Shown here: positions 12,205 through 23,551 of the stretch, in pieces
How the letters are laid out: each line of letters opens with the position of its first letter
Position numbering within the stretch: the first letter of the stretch is position 1
Origin: Ricordea florida
Lineage: Eukaryota > Cnidaria > Anthozoa > Corallimorpharia > Ricordeidae
Length of the DNA: 64,000 bases
Reading direction: 5' to 3'
Assembly: GCA_949710005.1 (NCBI GenBank)
Contig: OX453272.1
Location: forward strand, 25,465,891-25,529,890
Translations under genes and position numbers: made by a program
The notes under the pieces: generated by a model
Database searches by the model: none
Told to the model about the DNA's origin: nothing
The model's input: the letters and a program-made list of their open reading frames with translations, nothing else

Positions 12205-12690
12205 GTGAGTGCCTGATTTATTATTATTTATTATTACTGTAGATTCTCTGCCCCCCCCCCCCACCTTTTCCGGGTAAGAAAGTTAATAAGCCCCCTATCA
12301 TTTAAGTCTCCCTTTCCCTCTCCCTTATTATTGTTCAATAAGAAATGACAGACTGTATCATACAATCTTGACTATAAAATGTTGTGTGGACTGATCCAGG
12401 ATGGTCCAATGTGTTTGAAATAAGGATTCATGTTAAGCAGCCTTTTTTCTTCATAGTAAGATAGATGAAAAACATGTATCTCCCATAGGCAAATGGTTTA
12501 AAATTCGAAAGTTTCCTGCGTAATATATGCAAGGTAAGCTAGTCGTTTATTTTGTATGATGATCGAATTAAGGAAGGATACATGTTGCACTACCTTGGAT
12601 GGGAAGCAATTGATACTATTATTTTTATCACTATTACTATTTTAATATTAATATGTGTAACAGTATTGTTTCTTGTTTTTCCTTCGAAAG

Positions 12691-14686
12691 TGGACACCAA
12701 GGATGATAAGAACAGCCAACTCCCACAGTGCAAAATTGGTAACCACAATGTATACCAGTGTGACCTTGAATGCTGAGAAGATTAATGACAATGTAAGGCT
12801 CAAGGTTCATTCAAAAAATATCGACCAACAAACATTCTTTCTGTTTTGAAGTACTTGCCAAAAAGTATTAAATATTTTTAGTTAATTCTAATTACCTTGA
12901 AGCTTGATTATATTTTAACCTAAATATAGCAGTGCACCTTTGAAAAAAGTTTCTTAATAACATAACCACTTTTTTATCAGGTTATCAATGCATACTTGGA
13001 ACTTCAGCTCATGCATAAAGGAAACAAGGTAAAATATTTATAAGGTCACTTATTAAAAGGGAAGTGCATTGATAAAGGATAGCAAAACAAGCAGTTGTTT
13101 TTAGGAAAGGAAAAATTACTTAATATTGTCCATCTATTCTTTTCTCTTTTACAATTTCCACTTTTTCAATACTCATTTCTTCTCAAAACTGTCTGGTAAA
13201 CGTTATGGAAAGATTGCAAGGTGGACAAGAAAAGTAAGTTTCGAAAAGGTAGCTGTACATGACTCTATAATAATAATGGTGCAGGGAACACAGTCATGAA
13301 ACTGCTATTATGAGAGCAAAGATTGAGTGTGTTCTAATTATGTGGAGAATCTGTTCTTTGTCCCTGTCATTAACAGATTACACCTGTGTACTTATTATTA
13401 TTATTATTATTTTTTATGAAAACAAAACAGACTGACATTTTCTCATTGGAGTACACAATGAAGAACACTGGTGCCTGGCTGTAAGTAAACTGACATTAAT
13501 TTTAGAATTAGAGTAAAATAACTTGATGAAATCTTTTTTTTTCCATAATAAATGATGCTAGTCATCATGAAGTGCTTTGTGCACCATCTAAAATCCAGTG
13601 ATTTATAACAGATGAAAATGCACTCTTGAAATAGGTTGTGGACTTCAAGATTAAACAACTCACTTATTTTGACTCCCGGAAGATCAGGAATGAAGATGCA
13701 CCTTGGAGGGAGACTGGACTCCTCACCTTGCGGTAGGAAATTGCTAGCAAAAATGTGTTCTTTTCTTGATTTATTTTAGCACAAAAATGTTCTGCATTTT
13801 TGAACTGCGCATACCTGTACCATGTACATAACACATGACAGCGCCTCAGTAAGTAGGCAAGCAATACTAATGAAATGTCCTGCTTATTTCCCATTTTATA
13901 TTCTGTCTGTGACAGAACATACCTCAAGGAGAAGATGCAAAACAAGCAGAAAAAGGAATTCAATGAGAATGATTGGACATTGGTTATAGCAGAGGTCAGT
14001 TGGTGTGCTTTTTAGATGCTCTTGGCTGTATGACAAAACTACAACGCTGTTTTGATTTGTTTTGTTTATCACATTGAAACATCTATGTTGATGTTTTAAC
14101 TGCAGGGAATCCGAAAACAGAATAACGGAATTGATTATGGTGCATTTATTTGCCAGGTATTTATCTAATGTAAACATAAGGTGTTCATAACTAAGCGCCA
14201 TCTGATGCCGACTGTCCACTCGCTGCCAATCATCTAATAATAATATTACATTCTCAATGCATTCTATCACCATTACTGGCATTCAAAGTGTCTTACCTAT
14301 TTTATGGATGTTTTTCATGTAGTATGCTGCACATCTCATTCACCATGAGCAAGTACATTTTCCTTTTACTCAGGTAAAATTATGAAACGTAAATAGTCCA
14401 ACAATATTCAATGAGTTACCCATACGGCATTTAATACTTAATAACTTTCAATGCTTGCACTATTACCATTTTTCACCTAACATTACTAAGATTGTCTTTT
14501 TGCTCTTGCCTTAACCAGTAAAATGATTAAAGGTGTCAATCAACTTCACTCACTAAAAAAAGACACATGATTTTTGCAAAATAATGCCCAAGAATCAAAG
14601 TTGCCTATGAATTTTTTCCACAGGCTGATATACCAAGCTTGCGACAAGAAATGGCACAGGAGTTAATTTCCAGTTCTTTAGTGTAA
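12691..14686 (+). pseudogene. Ulp1/SENP-type SUMO protease, catalytic Cys replaced by Tyr
   Basis: Eight small exons can be followed: 12691-12792, 12981-13028, about 13165-13233, 13431-13480, 13635-13732, 13916-13995, 14106-14156, 14323-14373, then 14624-14686 as the end. Landmarks of the Ulp1 fold appear in order: INDN|VINAYLELQL, YGKIARWTRK, VHNEEHWCLA (catalytic His before Trp), QLTYFDS (Asp), KQNNGIDYGAFICQ, and the terminal DIPSLRQEMAQELI. The catalytic Cys normally sits where the TAT Tyr codon is (14136-14138). The exon at 13431 also lacks one base in its T run, so two independent lesions point to an inactive gene. It lies 0.5 kb after the USP exons in the same orientation. Confidence 0.75.
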
Positions 14687-15774
14687 GCCAATACTATGAC
14701 AGCTACTAATTAGCTGTAACAGTACTTAAGCTGACATTGTTAAAAAAATAATAACTGCAGAGGTGCAAATAAAGGAGATAAAATGGAAAAGAAAACCCCC
14801 ATCTCCCGCAAATGAAGGATGAAGCTGCGCAAAGGGCAAAAATGCCCCATTTTGCCATCCTTGATTTGAAGGGAGGGGGGTTAGGTTTTCCATTTCTTTT
14901 TGTCTAAGATTGTAGCATTTACTTGCCCAGACGTCATTTCAACTAGCCCCAAAAACGTCTTGACTAGCATAATTGACTTCACAGTTCTTCTGTTATTCGA
15001 ATTCCTTTAAAAACATCACTTGTCCGTCAGGCAGGGCAAGTTAAAAACAGAATTCAATAGCCGGATAACAAAATCCACTAGCCCTGGGCTATCGGACAGT
15101 AATAAGTAGTAGCATATATTGCCACTGCATTGCCATTTTTGGGGGGCACTTAATTCATCACTAATATAATTGAATAGAAATCATTAATTATTTCTAATTT
15201 CTTCTTACATGATTTGTAGAGTGGAAAAACGGTGCAAATCACTTTCCAATGCAGACAATGGTGACTGCAATTCCGCTTACAAATAATATTATGGTAAATA
15301 GCCATACAAAATTATTGAACAATAATTGTTCTCTCTGTTTAATACTGTCAGAATTGCACAACACAAACATCTGAATACCTACATGTAACATTACAGGCTA
15401 TAGGAAATTGCAATGTCTAATTTCTGACAGTTTGATCACCTAGAAAAATTGATAGTTAAAATTTAATACTTCAAACCTCACCCATACTAGAATGGGATTT
15501 GGTAACTACAAAGAGATTCCAATACTGTAAGTGTGTTCACTATGTTGGACCTTGGGTCAGAAACACAACTTGAGTGTATGCTGAGTGAATCCTTCCCTTG
15601 CACGTCATCAAAGCAAAGAACGATGAAACTGGATTGTTCCATTATTCAGTTCACCAGGGTTCCTGTAAAAAGAAAAATGTTTTACACCTTTGCATGTAGT
15701 TACCTGTATAATTATAATAATTCAGACTGTGAGGGCTATATATGTAGAACGTTTAATAACAGTGGATTCATAAT
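14687..15774. other. Mostly non-coding; weak fold-back repeat
   Basis: An imperfect fold-back at about 14780-14905 pairs AAATGGAAAAGAAAACCCCC with a GGGGGTTAGG...CCATTT segment. At 15221-15285 a possible extra exon follows a TTTGTAG acceptor, but its phase to 14686 is unclear. Nothing else is supported. Confidence 0.35.
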
Positions 15775-16880
15775 GTCCTTTGCAACAGGCAAAAAAGCTA
15801 CCAACATCCAAATAGGACCACCTGTCATACCTTTCAGTCCAACAAAAACCTCAGAGAAATGTTCAGTACCATCCAATCCAGATGTCCATTCATTAAAGAC
15901 TTCTAACTTGCACCCCATGTCTGAAAATAGTGATGAATTGGAGACCACACCCATGGATGAACTTGTAGCACCATCCCTCTGAACTGTTGAAGATGCAGAT
16001 GTTACATGATAAGTGATGAGGAAGAAGAATAGCAGCCCAGCTATGAGTCTGCCGAAGAGTCAGATTTTACACCCAGTGACATGCAAAGTGAGGATGGGGA
16101 CACAAGTGATGATCTTGATGAGAAGGATGAAAAAACCGAAGCTGATGAAGAAATTGTCAGAAAATTTCTTCCACCATATTACAGCTACCACATAACTCAT
16201 TTCAAGTCTCTCGCCACACATTCATTCCTCGGGGCTTGACCATTTGCATTTGAAGCTGAGTTACAAGTTAATTTTAAAAATGAGTCTGAGATGAGAGCTT
16301 GGGTGGCTCAGTTGGGGGAGCACCAAAAAACAACTTGGAGAGTGACAAGAGGACAAAAAGGAAAGGGAAAGCGGATTAAATGTAGTCTCTATTTTCATTG
16401 CCAACACCATACAAGAGGTCACTTGAAGGGAAACAAACGACTAGAAAATAAAGGAAAACCAACAGGACCAGGGGATAAGAATACCATTTGCACTAGTATA
16501 TTACGGATAAAGCTTGCTGAAACACAGCACTTGTCACCTACAAACCTGTATTACAGGCACCCTTGAAAAGTGTTCCTTTCCCATAACCACAACTACCCAA
16601 TCACAAGACAACCACTAAAATGAGGCTTGGGAAAAGAATTAAGGTGCAATCCACTGCAGCAGGGAGAAGAAGACCAGGAATATCAAGGGGGATAAAGAAA
16701 ACACAGCCAGGCAGGCCTCCGAATGACTTCAAAAGGAAGATTGATGAAGCAGAGGGTAGTGACAGTGATGATTTTGATCGGTTTAGGTTTCGCGTCAGAA
16801 AAATGTCAAAAGTTAAAAAAAGAAAGCATGACCTCTCAAGTAACATTGCCAAAAATCAGCAAAATTCGGGAAAGTGGTGA
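15775..16880 (+). pseudogene. Internally deleted MULE-like transposase
   Basis: The probable start is the ATG at 15775 (MSFATGKKATNIQIGPP). A Ser/Pro segment and a strongly acidic stretch (about 16013-16190, in another frame and with a TAG) follow. At 16291-16600 come WVAQLGEHQKTTWR, GQKGKGKRIKC, FHCQHHTRGH and HNHNYP, a Cys/His zinc-binding N-terminal domain like those of MULE-type transposases (WRKY/FLYWCH-like). At 16620-16880 the basic tail AAGRRRPGISRG...GRPP resembles an AT-hook C-terminus. The whole catalytic centre between them is missing, so this is an internal-deletion derivative. Family assignment rests on motif layout only. Confidence 0.6.
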
Positions 16881-17689
16881 TACAAAGATAATTAGTGTTA
16901 GTGCATGTCCAATCTGCTTCTAGCCAGGCAGTTTCATCAAGTTTTGTTTGTAATTATCTTTTTCCGTGTTTGTTTTTTTGGGACACTTAATTACTGCCCA
17001 AACGTGATCATGAATACACCATACTACAAATGTATGGGATGTTTAATTTATGACATGGGCTATTTCGTACCTGCACCCCTCTTTCCTGCCCCAAAGATGG
17101 CAGTAATCTGAACCTGAGAAGGTTTTGTTGCCTTTAAATAGACAATAGAAATGCAACACGGCAAAGGATACAAATCTTGAATAAAGTCCATTAATTTTGC
17201 AAAAGCCAGCATAGTTATCATGTTAATTTAAATTGTTTGTTTCTAGCTCTGACAAGACCATGTGACTTTAATAATATTGCTTTCTGTAATTCATATATTG
17301 TGGTTGTATAAGTAGCAATGATGGTTTGAGAGATTAAGAGAGTAAACATTTAAAGAGTGTAAATACCACGAATTAAGTCGCTTTATACTATATTGTATTT
17401 GACAATCGTACAATTTCTTTAAACAGGGTGACTCAGGTTTAGTCCTTCTTTGTGTATGAAAACAAAAGGTAAACTTCCAAGAACCTATGGTATAATTCCA
17501 CATAATGACCATTGGTCATGTAATATATTAAATTCTTGGTATAACAACGCTGACTAACCTGCAAACTTGAGTATGATCCCTTGAAATTCATGTTTTCAGC
17601 TTCAAACAGAGTTTCTGCCAGGCGCTGTTTGTCTCGTCCCCAGTGCTTTCGAAAGGGTGACGCAAACTAAAGTGGGCGATTTCTTTTTT
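16881..17689. other. No gene recognised
   Basis: AT-rich sequence without a supported coding region, TIR or tandem repeat. Confidence 0.4.
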
Positions 17690-17802
17690 TACGCCCACCC
17701 CGGGGGGGGGGGGTACTCCCTTACAGGAGCCTAATGGGGATGTGCCGCTGGATGGGGTCGCATTTTCACAACTGCAGTGACTATAATGGGGTCGGACTTT
17801 CA
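17690..17802 (+). repeat. Dispersed GGGGTC-rich repeat, copy 1
   Basis: CGCCCACCCC, a G run, GGTACTCCCTTACAGGAG and ATGGGGTCGCATTTTC form a compact repeat. Related sequence occurs in opposite orientation at about 30735-30895. The LINE at 17803 abuts it. Confidence 0.5.
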
Positions 17803-20041
17803 GTAGAGTTCTATTTACATTTCTGGCCGATGCTGGGTGAAGAGTTGGTACAAAGTCTAAATTACGGGTTCGAACATCAGCATTTAAATATAACGCAAAA
17901 GCAAGGAATTATCAAAGTAATACCCAAAAAACGAAAGGATAAATCATACCTTGAAAATTGGAGACCGCTAACACTACTTAATGTTGATTATAAAATTGCA
18001 ACTAAAGCCATAGCTCATAGGATTTCCAAAGTTCTTCCCAGAATAATCAATCACGATCAGACCGGCTACGTAAAAGAGCGTTATATTGGTCAAAATATTA
18101 GACTCATTATGGATATCATTCAGGTAACTGAACTAGAAGACATCCCTGGGATGGCAATATTAATTGATTTCAAGAAAGCCTTTGACACTGTCGACTGGAA
18201 TTTTCTTCTCACGATCTTACAAGTTTTTAACTTCGGTCCAAGCATTCAAAAGTGGATAAAAACCTTTTACACGGATTGCTCAAGTTGCTTCACAAACAAT
18301 GGCTATGCGTCTGAGTTTTTCAAACCTGAGAGGGGCGTTCGTCAAGGCTGTCCACTCTCAGGTATTTTATTTGTTCTATGTGATGAAATTCTAGCCACTG
18401 CTATTAGAAATGATAAATCTATTCAAGGAATTAATATACATAACAAAGAATTTAAACTTTCTTAATATGCCGACGACACAACTGCCTTTGTTTCTGACTT
18501 AAAATCAGCAACTAATTTGTTCCAATTATTGTCAAACTTTCAGGAATGCTCACGTTTAGAAATTAACAAAAGCAAAACTGAAGGATTGTGGTTAAGCGCG
18601 AACAGAAACAATACAACAGAACCCCTCGGAATAGCTTGGCATTCCAACTCAGTACTGGCTTTAGGTATTCATTTTTCACACGATGAAGATGTTGCATATC
18701 AGAAAAACTTTGAACAAAAGCTGAACTCAATGAAAAGCCTTCTTGACTTATGGTACCCTAGAAACCTCACTTTGTATGGCCGTATTACGATTTTAAAATC
18801 TCTCGCGATCTCTAAACTCGTATATAACACATCAGTGCTCACTTTTCCGTCGAAATTTATCACGATAATAAATCAAGCAATTACCCAATTTGTGTGGAAC
18901 AAAAAAGTTAAAATAAAGCAAAAGACTATGATCGGTCCGAAAGAAAAAGGCAGACTGAATATGCCTGATTTCGAAATAATCAACGATGCACTTAAAGTTT
19001 CTTGGATAAAAAGACTTAACGACAGTAATGAAACTTCAAGTTGGAGCCACATACCTTTGAGCTACCTAAGGGATGTCGGAGGTTTTTTCTTACTTCAATG
19101 CAATTTGGACTTAAAAGCACTTAATTTTAAAATACCACTCGCCTTTTAAAGGAAGCTCTCTACGCCTGGGGGAAAATAAATTGCAGCTCTCCTAACACCA
19201 AAGAGCAAGTTTTGAATGAAATCATCTGGAACAATCGCTTCATTAAAATCGGAGGTTTTTCTGTCTATTATAAAAAATGGCACGAAGCTGGAGTAATTAG
19301 AATTTTCCAAAACAATGCCTTTTTACCTTTCCCTGAGTTCTGCTCTAGATTTAAAATCAAAGCTAACTTTCTTATGTATCATGGCTTATGCCACTCAATC
19401 CCTAGAGAATGGATCAATACCCTAAAACGAATATCCAGGCGCCTCTGGATGTCAAAGATAACGATAGATTAACTTTAAATAAGCTCTCCTGCAAATCAGC
19501 AACACAATTCCTTGTTAAAAATATGTTTGTAACGCCTACTGCTGAAAAAAGAATGGTAAAAGTAAATTTTAATGAGAAAACAATACATCTCATTTATAGC
19601 CTTCCTTTCAAAGTCACGAAGGACATCAGACTTGCCATCTTCCAATTTAAAATTATTCATCACATTCTGCCAACCAACGCAACACTTTTTAGAGACGCAC
19701 TTAAAGAAACCGACAAATGTCACCTATGCTCTTAAAGACAAACACTAACCCATCTTTTCGCACCCTGTTTGAAAGTTAAGAGCTTTTGGTCTCAGTTTAC
19801 TAACTGGTGGTTTTCCAAGAACTCTGAGCCAATAACTCTTGATGATAACATGATAATATATGGTGTTACCAATGACTTCTCTCGCCGACTTGGTTTAAAC
19901 CTCTGCTTGATTATTGCAAAACACTATATCTACACTGCCTCTAGAAAAGAAGAAGAGTGCTACTGGGAAGTTTTCGTGGCCATCCTTGCCAGTAAACTTC
20001 AAATAGAGAAGCACAAATCTAAGAAACAGATAAAGTTGTAA
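17803..20041 (+). pseudogene. LINE reverse transcriptase (ORF2), disrupted
   Basis: RT motifs follow in order: IKVIPKKRKDKSYLENWRPL, GYVKERYIGQNIR, AILIDFKKAFDTVDW (first catalytic Asp), GVRQGCPLSGILF, and YADDTT with the catalytic Asp pair. A TAA (18463-18465) directly precedes YADD. The thumb and connection region (18517-19149) is followed by frame changes near 19147 and 19440. The Cys/His-rich segment (CHLCS) closes with a further frame break at 19735. The order and spacing fit L1/Tx1-clade ORF2 proteins. Confidence 0.85.
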
Positions 20042-20260
20042 CGCTTAACAATAAATAGAATATCAAAAATGGATATAACAACAAAACCAAAAAAGCAGCC
20101 ACATCACTGACAATTGTAGATATTAACTCTTTTACTTTAGATAAGGGAACCTGTTCTCCATTTTATTTTCTTTCTTGTATTTATTTCTTCTTGTACTTTT
20201 ATCTCTTTTCTTGTAATGTATTGCAATGTCTGTGGTTATAAAAAAAAAAAAAAAAAAAAA
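17803..20260 (+). mobile_element. 5'-truncated L1/Tx1-like LINE with poly-A tail
   Basis: Homology begins inside the ORF2 linker (EFYLHFWPMLGEELVQSLN) and runs through reverse transcriptase to a 21-base A run at 20240-20260. Endonuclease and ORF1 are absent, as expected from incomplete reverse transcription. No clear target duplication was found. Confidence 0.85.
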
Positions 20261-20336
20261 CAACGCTATCAGGTAAGACCTATCGAAGCATAAGTAATCC
20301 CTAGTTTTATTGGCTATTACGCTTAAGAGGATCAAA

Positions 20337-20606
20337 CTACCGCTTAAGATCATTTAAAACTAACCACGAAATTTCAGATGTTAAGGGCCAGAGCACTGAA
20401 ACAACCTCTCTTTGAAGATGTCCTAGTTGACCTCGCTTGGAGTCAGCAAACTTGAATGCACGCCCGTAATCCCCGATTTTCTTAACAGCAGTAGATATAT
20501 CGCCTGTTTCTACTTTAAAGATACAGTCTTGATACCCTTTTACGATACACCTGATCAAAACCTTGAAATCAATCTCGCTGGAATGAGACTGAGAATAATC
20601 TGCCAT
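20337..20606 (-). CDS. Short single-exon ORF, possible HIRAN-like fragment
   Basis: From the ATG at 20606 (MADYSQSHSSEIDF) the frame runs about 89 codons. The sequence VKGYQDCIFKVETGD...AFKFADSKRGQLGHLQREVV is vaguely like a HIRAN module (a G-Y-H start, then GHLPRE near the end). There is no splice-linked partner and no regulatory evidence. It may be a real exon or a decayed repeat; I would not assign a function. Confidence 0.3.
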   Translation of the reverse strand: MADYSQSHSSEIDFKVLIRCIVKGYQDCIFKVETGDISTAVKKIGDYGRAFKFADSKRGQLGHLQREVVSVLWPLTSEISWLVLNDLKR

Positions 20607-20651
20607 GGCCATTGTTATCGCGAACTTACCGTGAGACAAAAATCTCACCAA

Positions 20652-21035
20652 GCGAGAATAACACGTGTTATTTTATTACCGATCTCTCCGAGGGTAGGGT
20701 GTGTTGTTCTGTCTCTGTTTTGACAAGGGCAGTTTAATTGCGTAAAATGCATGTAAAATAATACAGTTCTTTGTGCATGTGATCGGTCTATGTGCTTTCT
20801 ATCTTCTGTTGGTGCTTATGATCCAGCTGAAAATTTGCGACGATAGAATGATACTCTGTTCACATTTATTAATTTATAAGTCATTTTCTGGAAGAAATCG
20901 TAACTGAGGAGCAATGCTGTTAAGCATTGCTTTTACCTAATGCATTTTTAAGTAGCAATTTTGGGAATTTAACCATTTCATTCATTTTCATTATTCGTGT
21001 TTATATTATTCTAAAAACGTGTTTATTGTCTTAGT
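20652..21035. other. No gene recognised
   Basis: A short spacer. The end (TTATTGTCTTAG at about 21024-21035) is a plausible splice acceptor for the next coding exon. Confidence 0.35.
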
Positions 21036-22358
21036 GTACCTTGGATATATAGGGATCGACAAGCGGGGAGTTCCAAGAGGAAAATGCAGTGAGTGTGAGT
21101 GTGAGGAGTTTAAAAGTGTCAACAGCATTGTTTGTGAGTACTATGGCCATCCACCAGTCAAACATGAGAAGCATAGTGATATTCTCTCACCACCGGCTAA
21201 GAAAAGAGTTGTCTCAGTTTCCAATGACATTAGACAGCCACTCTGCAACTCAACACAGGTAACCTTCGATCCCGCAATACCAGATCCTGATGTATCACCA
21301 GCGGTCATCCCCGGTTCTGGTTTTTTAGGGCGAGGCTGCGACTCAGCACAGGCAGTTTCCGATTCTCTGGTACCAGCTGGCTTGTCGGAGGAGATCCTCG
21401 ATTCATCTCACTCACCTTCCGATCCTGAAGTACCCACTGCTGATTCCACAGCTGCAGCCTCTAATTCGTTAACCATAGTAAGTGGCAATCCACAGACTTC
21501 ATCAGAGTATCCCTTGGCAGCGAAAAATGTGATATCGTTTCTGAAAAACGTTGCAAAAGAGGAAAGAAACTTGTCAAACCCGGTCTCAAGATACCAGTTG
21601 TCAATCACAGAAGAAGGAAAACTGAAGGTTGCTTGTAAAGTATGTAATAAAGATGTCTTCGTCAGCGACACAAAGCATTCTCGTGTACAGAATTTGAAGG
21701 CTCATTTGGGCACCTGTGAGCACCAACTGCAGCTTGCAATCCTGGAGAATGAAGAGGATTACCCAACTTCCATTTCAGCAAGTTTCCGCGAAATTGATCA
21801 AGCATTTCCACGCATGTTCCTCTTGACACACAAAGGAGCATTTTGCCGTGTGTGCAGCAATATCAATATATCGTTGAGTGGCCAAAGAAATCCTTTTGGA
21901 AATGCCAAGCAACATATTGAAAGTGAAGCACACAAAACAAAGATGCATGGAAGTTTGATAGTTAGCAGCAGAGATATTTCTTCGTATTTCCAAGCACCTC
22001 CGAGGAAGGAGCCAGAGAAGTGACAAGAAACCATCGTTCAAGCCTCGTCTAAGCCGTCATTATGCCATGGGTTTTATTACGAAGACTACACTTTAACGAT
22101 AACAGGAGAAAACATGAAGACAAAGCCAAAGTTGTTGCTTAATGATACTAAACCTGGAAAAGATGTAGCCGTTCTACTTTTTTTGTAAAGAATGACGATT
22201 CCAGTGGTTTGTCATCAGAAATTAAATTTTCACAGTTCACAGTGCAAACATGTTTCCTGTAAGTTTATTAATGCTGATGGAATATGTTCTAGCTGTGCAA
22301 ACATTCCAAACTTGCCATCATTTCGAAAGCCCCTTCTTTTAAGGATTAAGAAAACAGC
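21036..22358 (+). pseudogene. 5' part of a transposase-like gene split by insertion
   Basis: After a TCTTAG acceptor the frame reads VYLGYIGIDKRGVPRGKC, a Cys/His module (CSECECEEF, CEYYGHPPVKH), a long Ser/Pro linker, then two zinc-finger-like units (CKVCNKDVF...HLGTCEH and CRVCSNINISLS...HIESEAHK). It stops at 22021-22023. Coding sense resumes in other frames up to 22358 (CKHVSCKFINADGICSSC). It continues in frame at 27440 if the 22367-27438 element and one target duplication are removed: ...KTAD-T/G-ERNLS. The zinc modules suggest nucleic-acid binding. Frame changes around 22020-22190 show decay beyond the insertion. Confidence 0.6.
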
Positions 22359-22366
22359 AGATACTG
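22358..22366. repeat. Left target-site duplication CAGATACTG
   Basis: CAGATACTG here is repeated exactly at 27439-27447, directly flanking the TIRs of the 22367-27438 element. Nine base pairs suits MULE-type elements. Confidence 0.85.
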
Positions 22367-22478
22367 TTGCCTGTGCCAGGCTCTCGGATCGTGGGCACGA
22401 TCGAAAAGCGGGAGAGGGAGAGAACAAATGGGTGGGAGTCTGGGAAGGAGAAAAAGGAAGGAGAGCCTGTAAGAATTG

Positions 22479-23505
22479 TTCCTCGCGAAGCGAGGCCGAA
22501 GGCCGAGCGTAGCGAGGTTACTAATCGTGTCGGTTCCGGTCAGACCACGTGGCTCGCAAGCCCGAGTAAATCGAGCCGAGAGTTTTTATATATGTATATA
22601 TATATATTTATATATATGTTTATATATATCTATATTTTAAAGGTGTCCGTTCGCAGGCCAGGTTACCTGGCAATAGTAACGCACTTGAGAACGCTGAATT
22701 TCCGCCATTATTCGGTGATGCCTTTTTGAAAGTAATGTAAATTTTGTGGAAACCGATTTCACTCGTCCTGGAAGTACATCCCAGCAAGGTGATCTCCAAG
22801 ATATTCAAGAAATATTAGCACGAGATCGTCGCCGAGTAAGTTCGAATACCGTGAAAATCAACACGAGGAAAGCACGACTCAAAGCAGGGATAGAGAAACG
22901 ACAGCAGGGAGAATAACAACAGAAATCGCAGCCAAGACAACAACTGCTCGCTCCAGAAAAAGGCAAACGAAACAGCAGGGAAAAGGACCAGGAATTCAAT
23001 CAAGTTAGTTTTGAATTTGAATGTGTTATTGATAGAAATACAGGACATGAGTGAACGATTACATAACGAAATATATTGGTGTACTACATTTAGCAAAACG
23101 ACTTAGAAGGGACACCGAGTAAGAACGACTTCAACGATTGGAGATGTCTCTGGAAAATAATTCTATTAGTCTAAAACCGGAATCGGAAGACGACCAACAG
23201 ATTACAAGAGAATGTAAATAGGTATTTTTCATAATAAAACGATAGCGTTTCCAGTTTGAAGTAATTTCCAACACAGAGAGTTGCAGTTGTTATAGCAATC
23301 ATTTATAACGATGTGATCTGATATCATTGCAACAGTGAAAATATTGTAAATTTTCTTGATCTAGCAGTTATGTTAAACATTTTCAACAGAATGTATACCC
23401 TGTGTCACTATAAAGTACTGGTTCTGCAATATTATCAGTGATCAATGTGATCATTTTAAAATAAAGCAAATGTGATTACTGAATTCTGAGTAGTATTTCT
23501 CTTTG

Positions 23506-23551
<46 letters not shown>

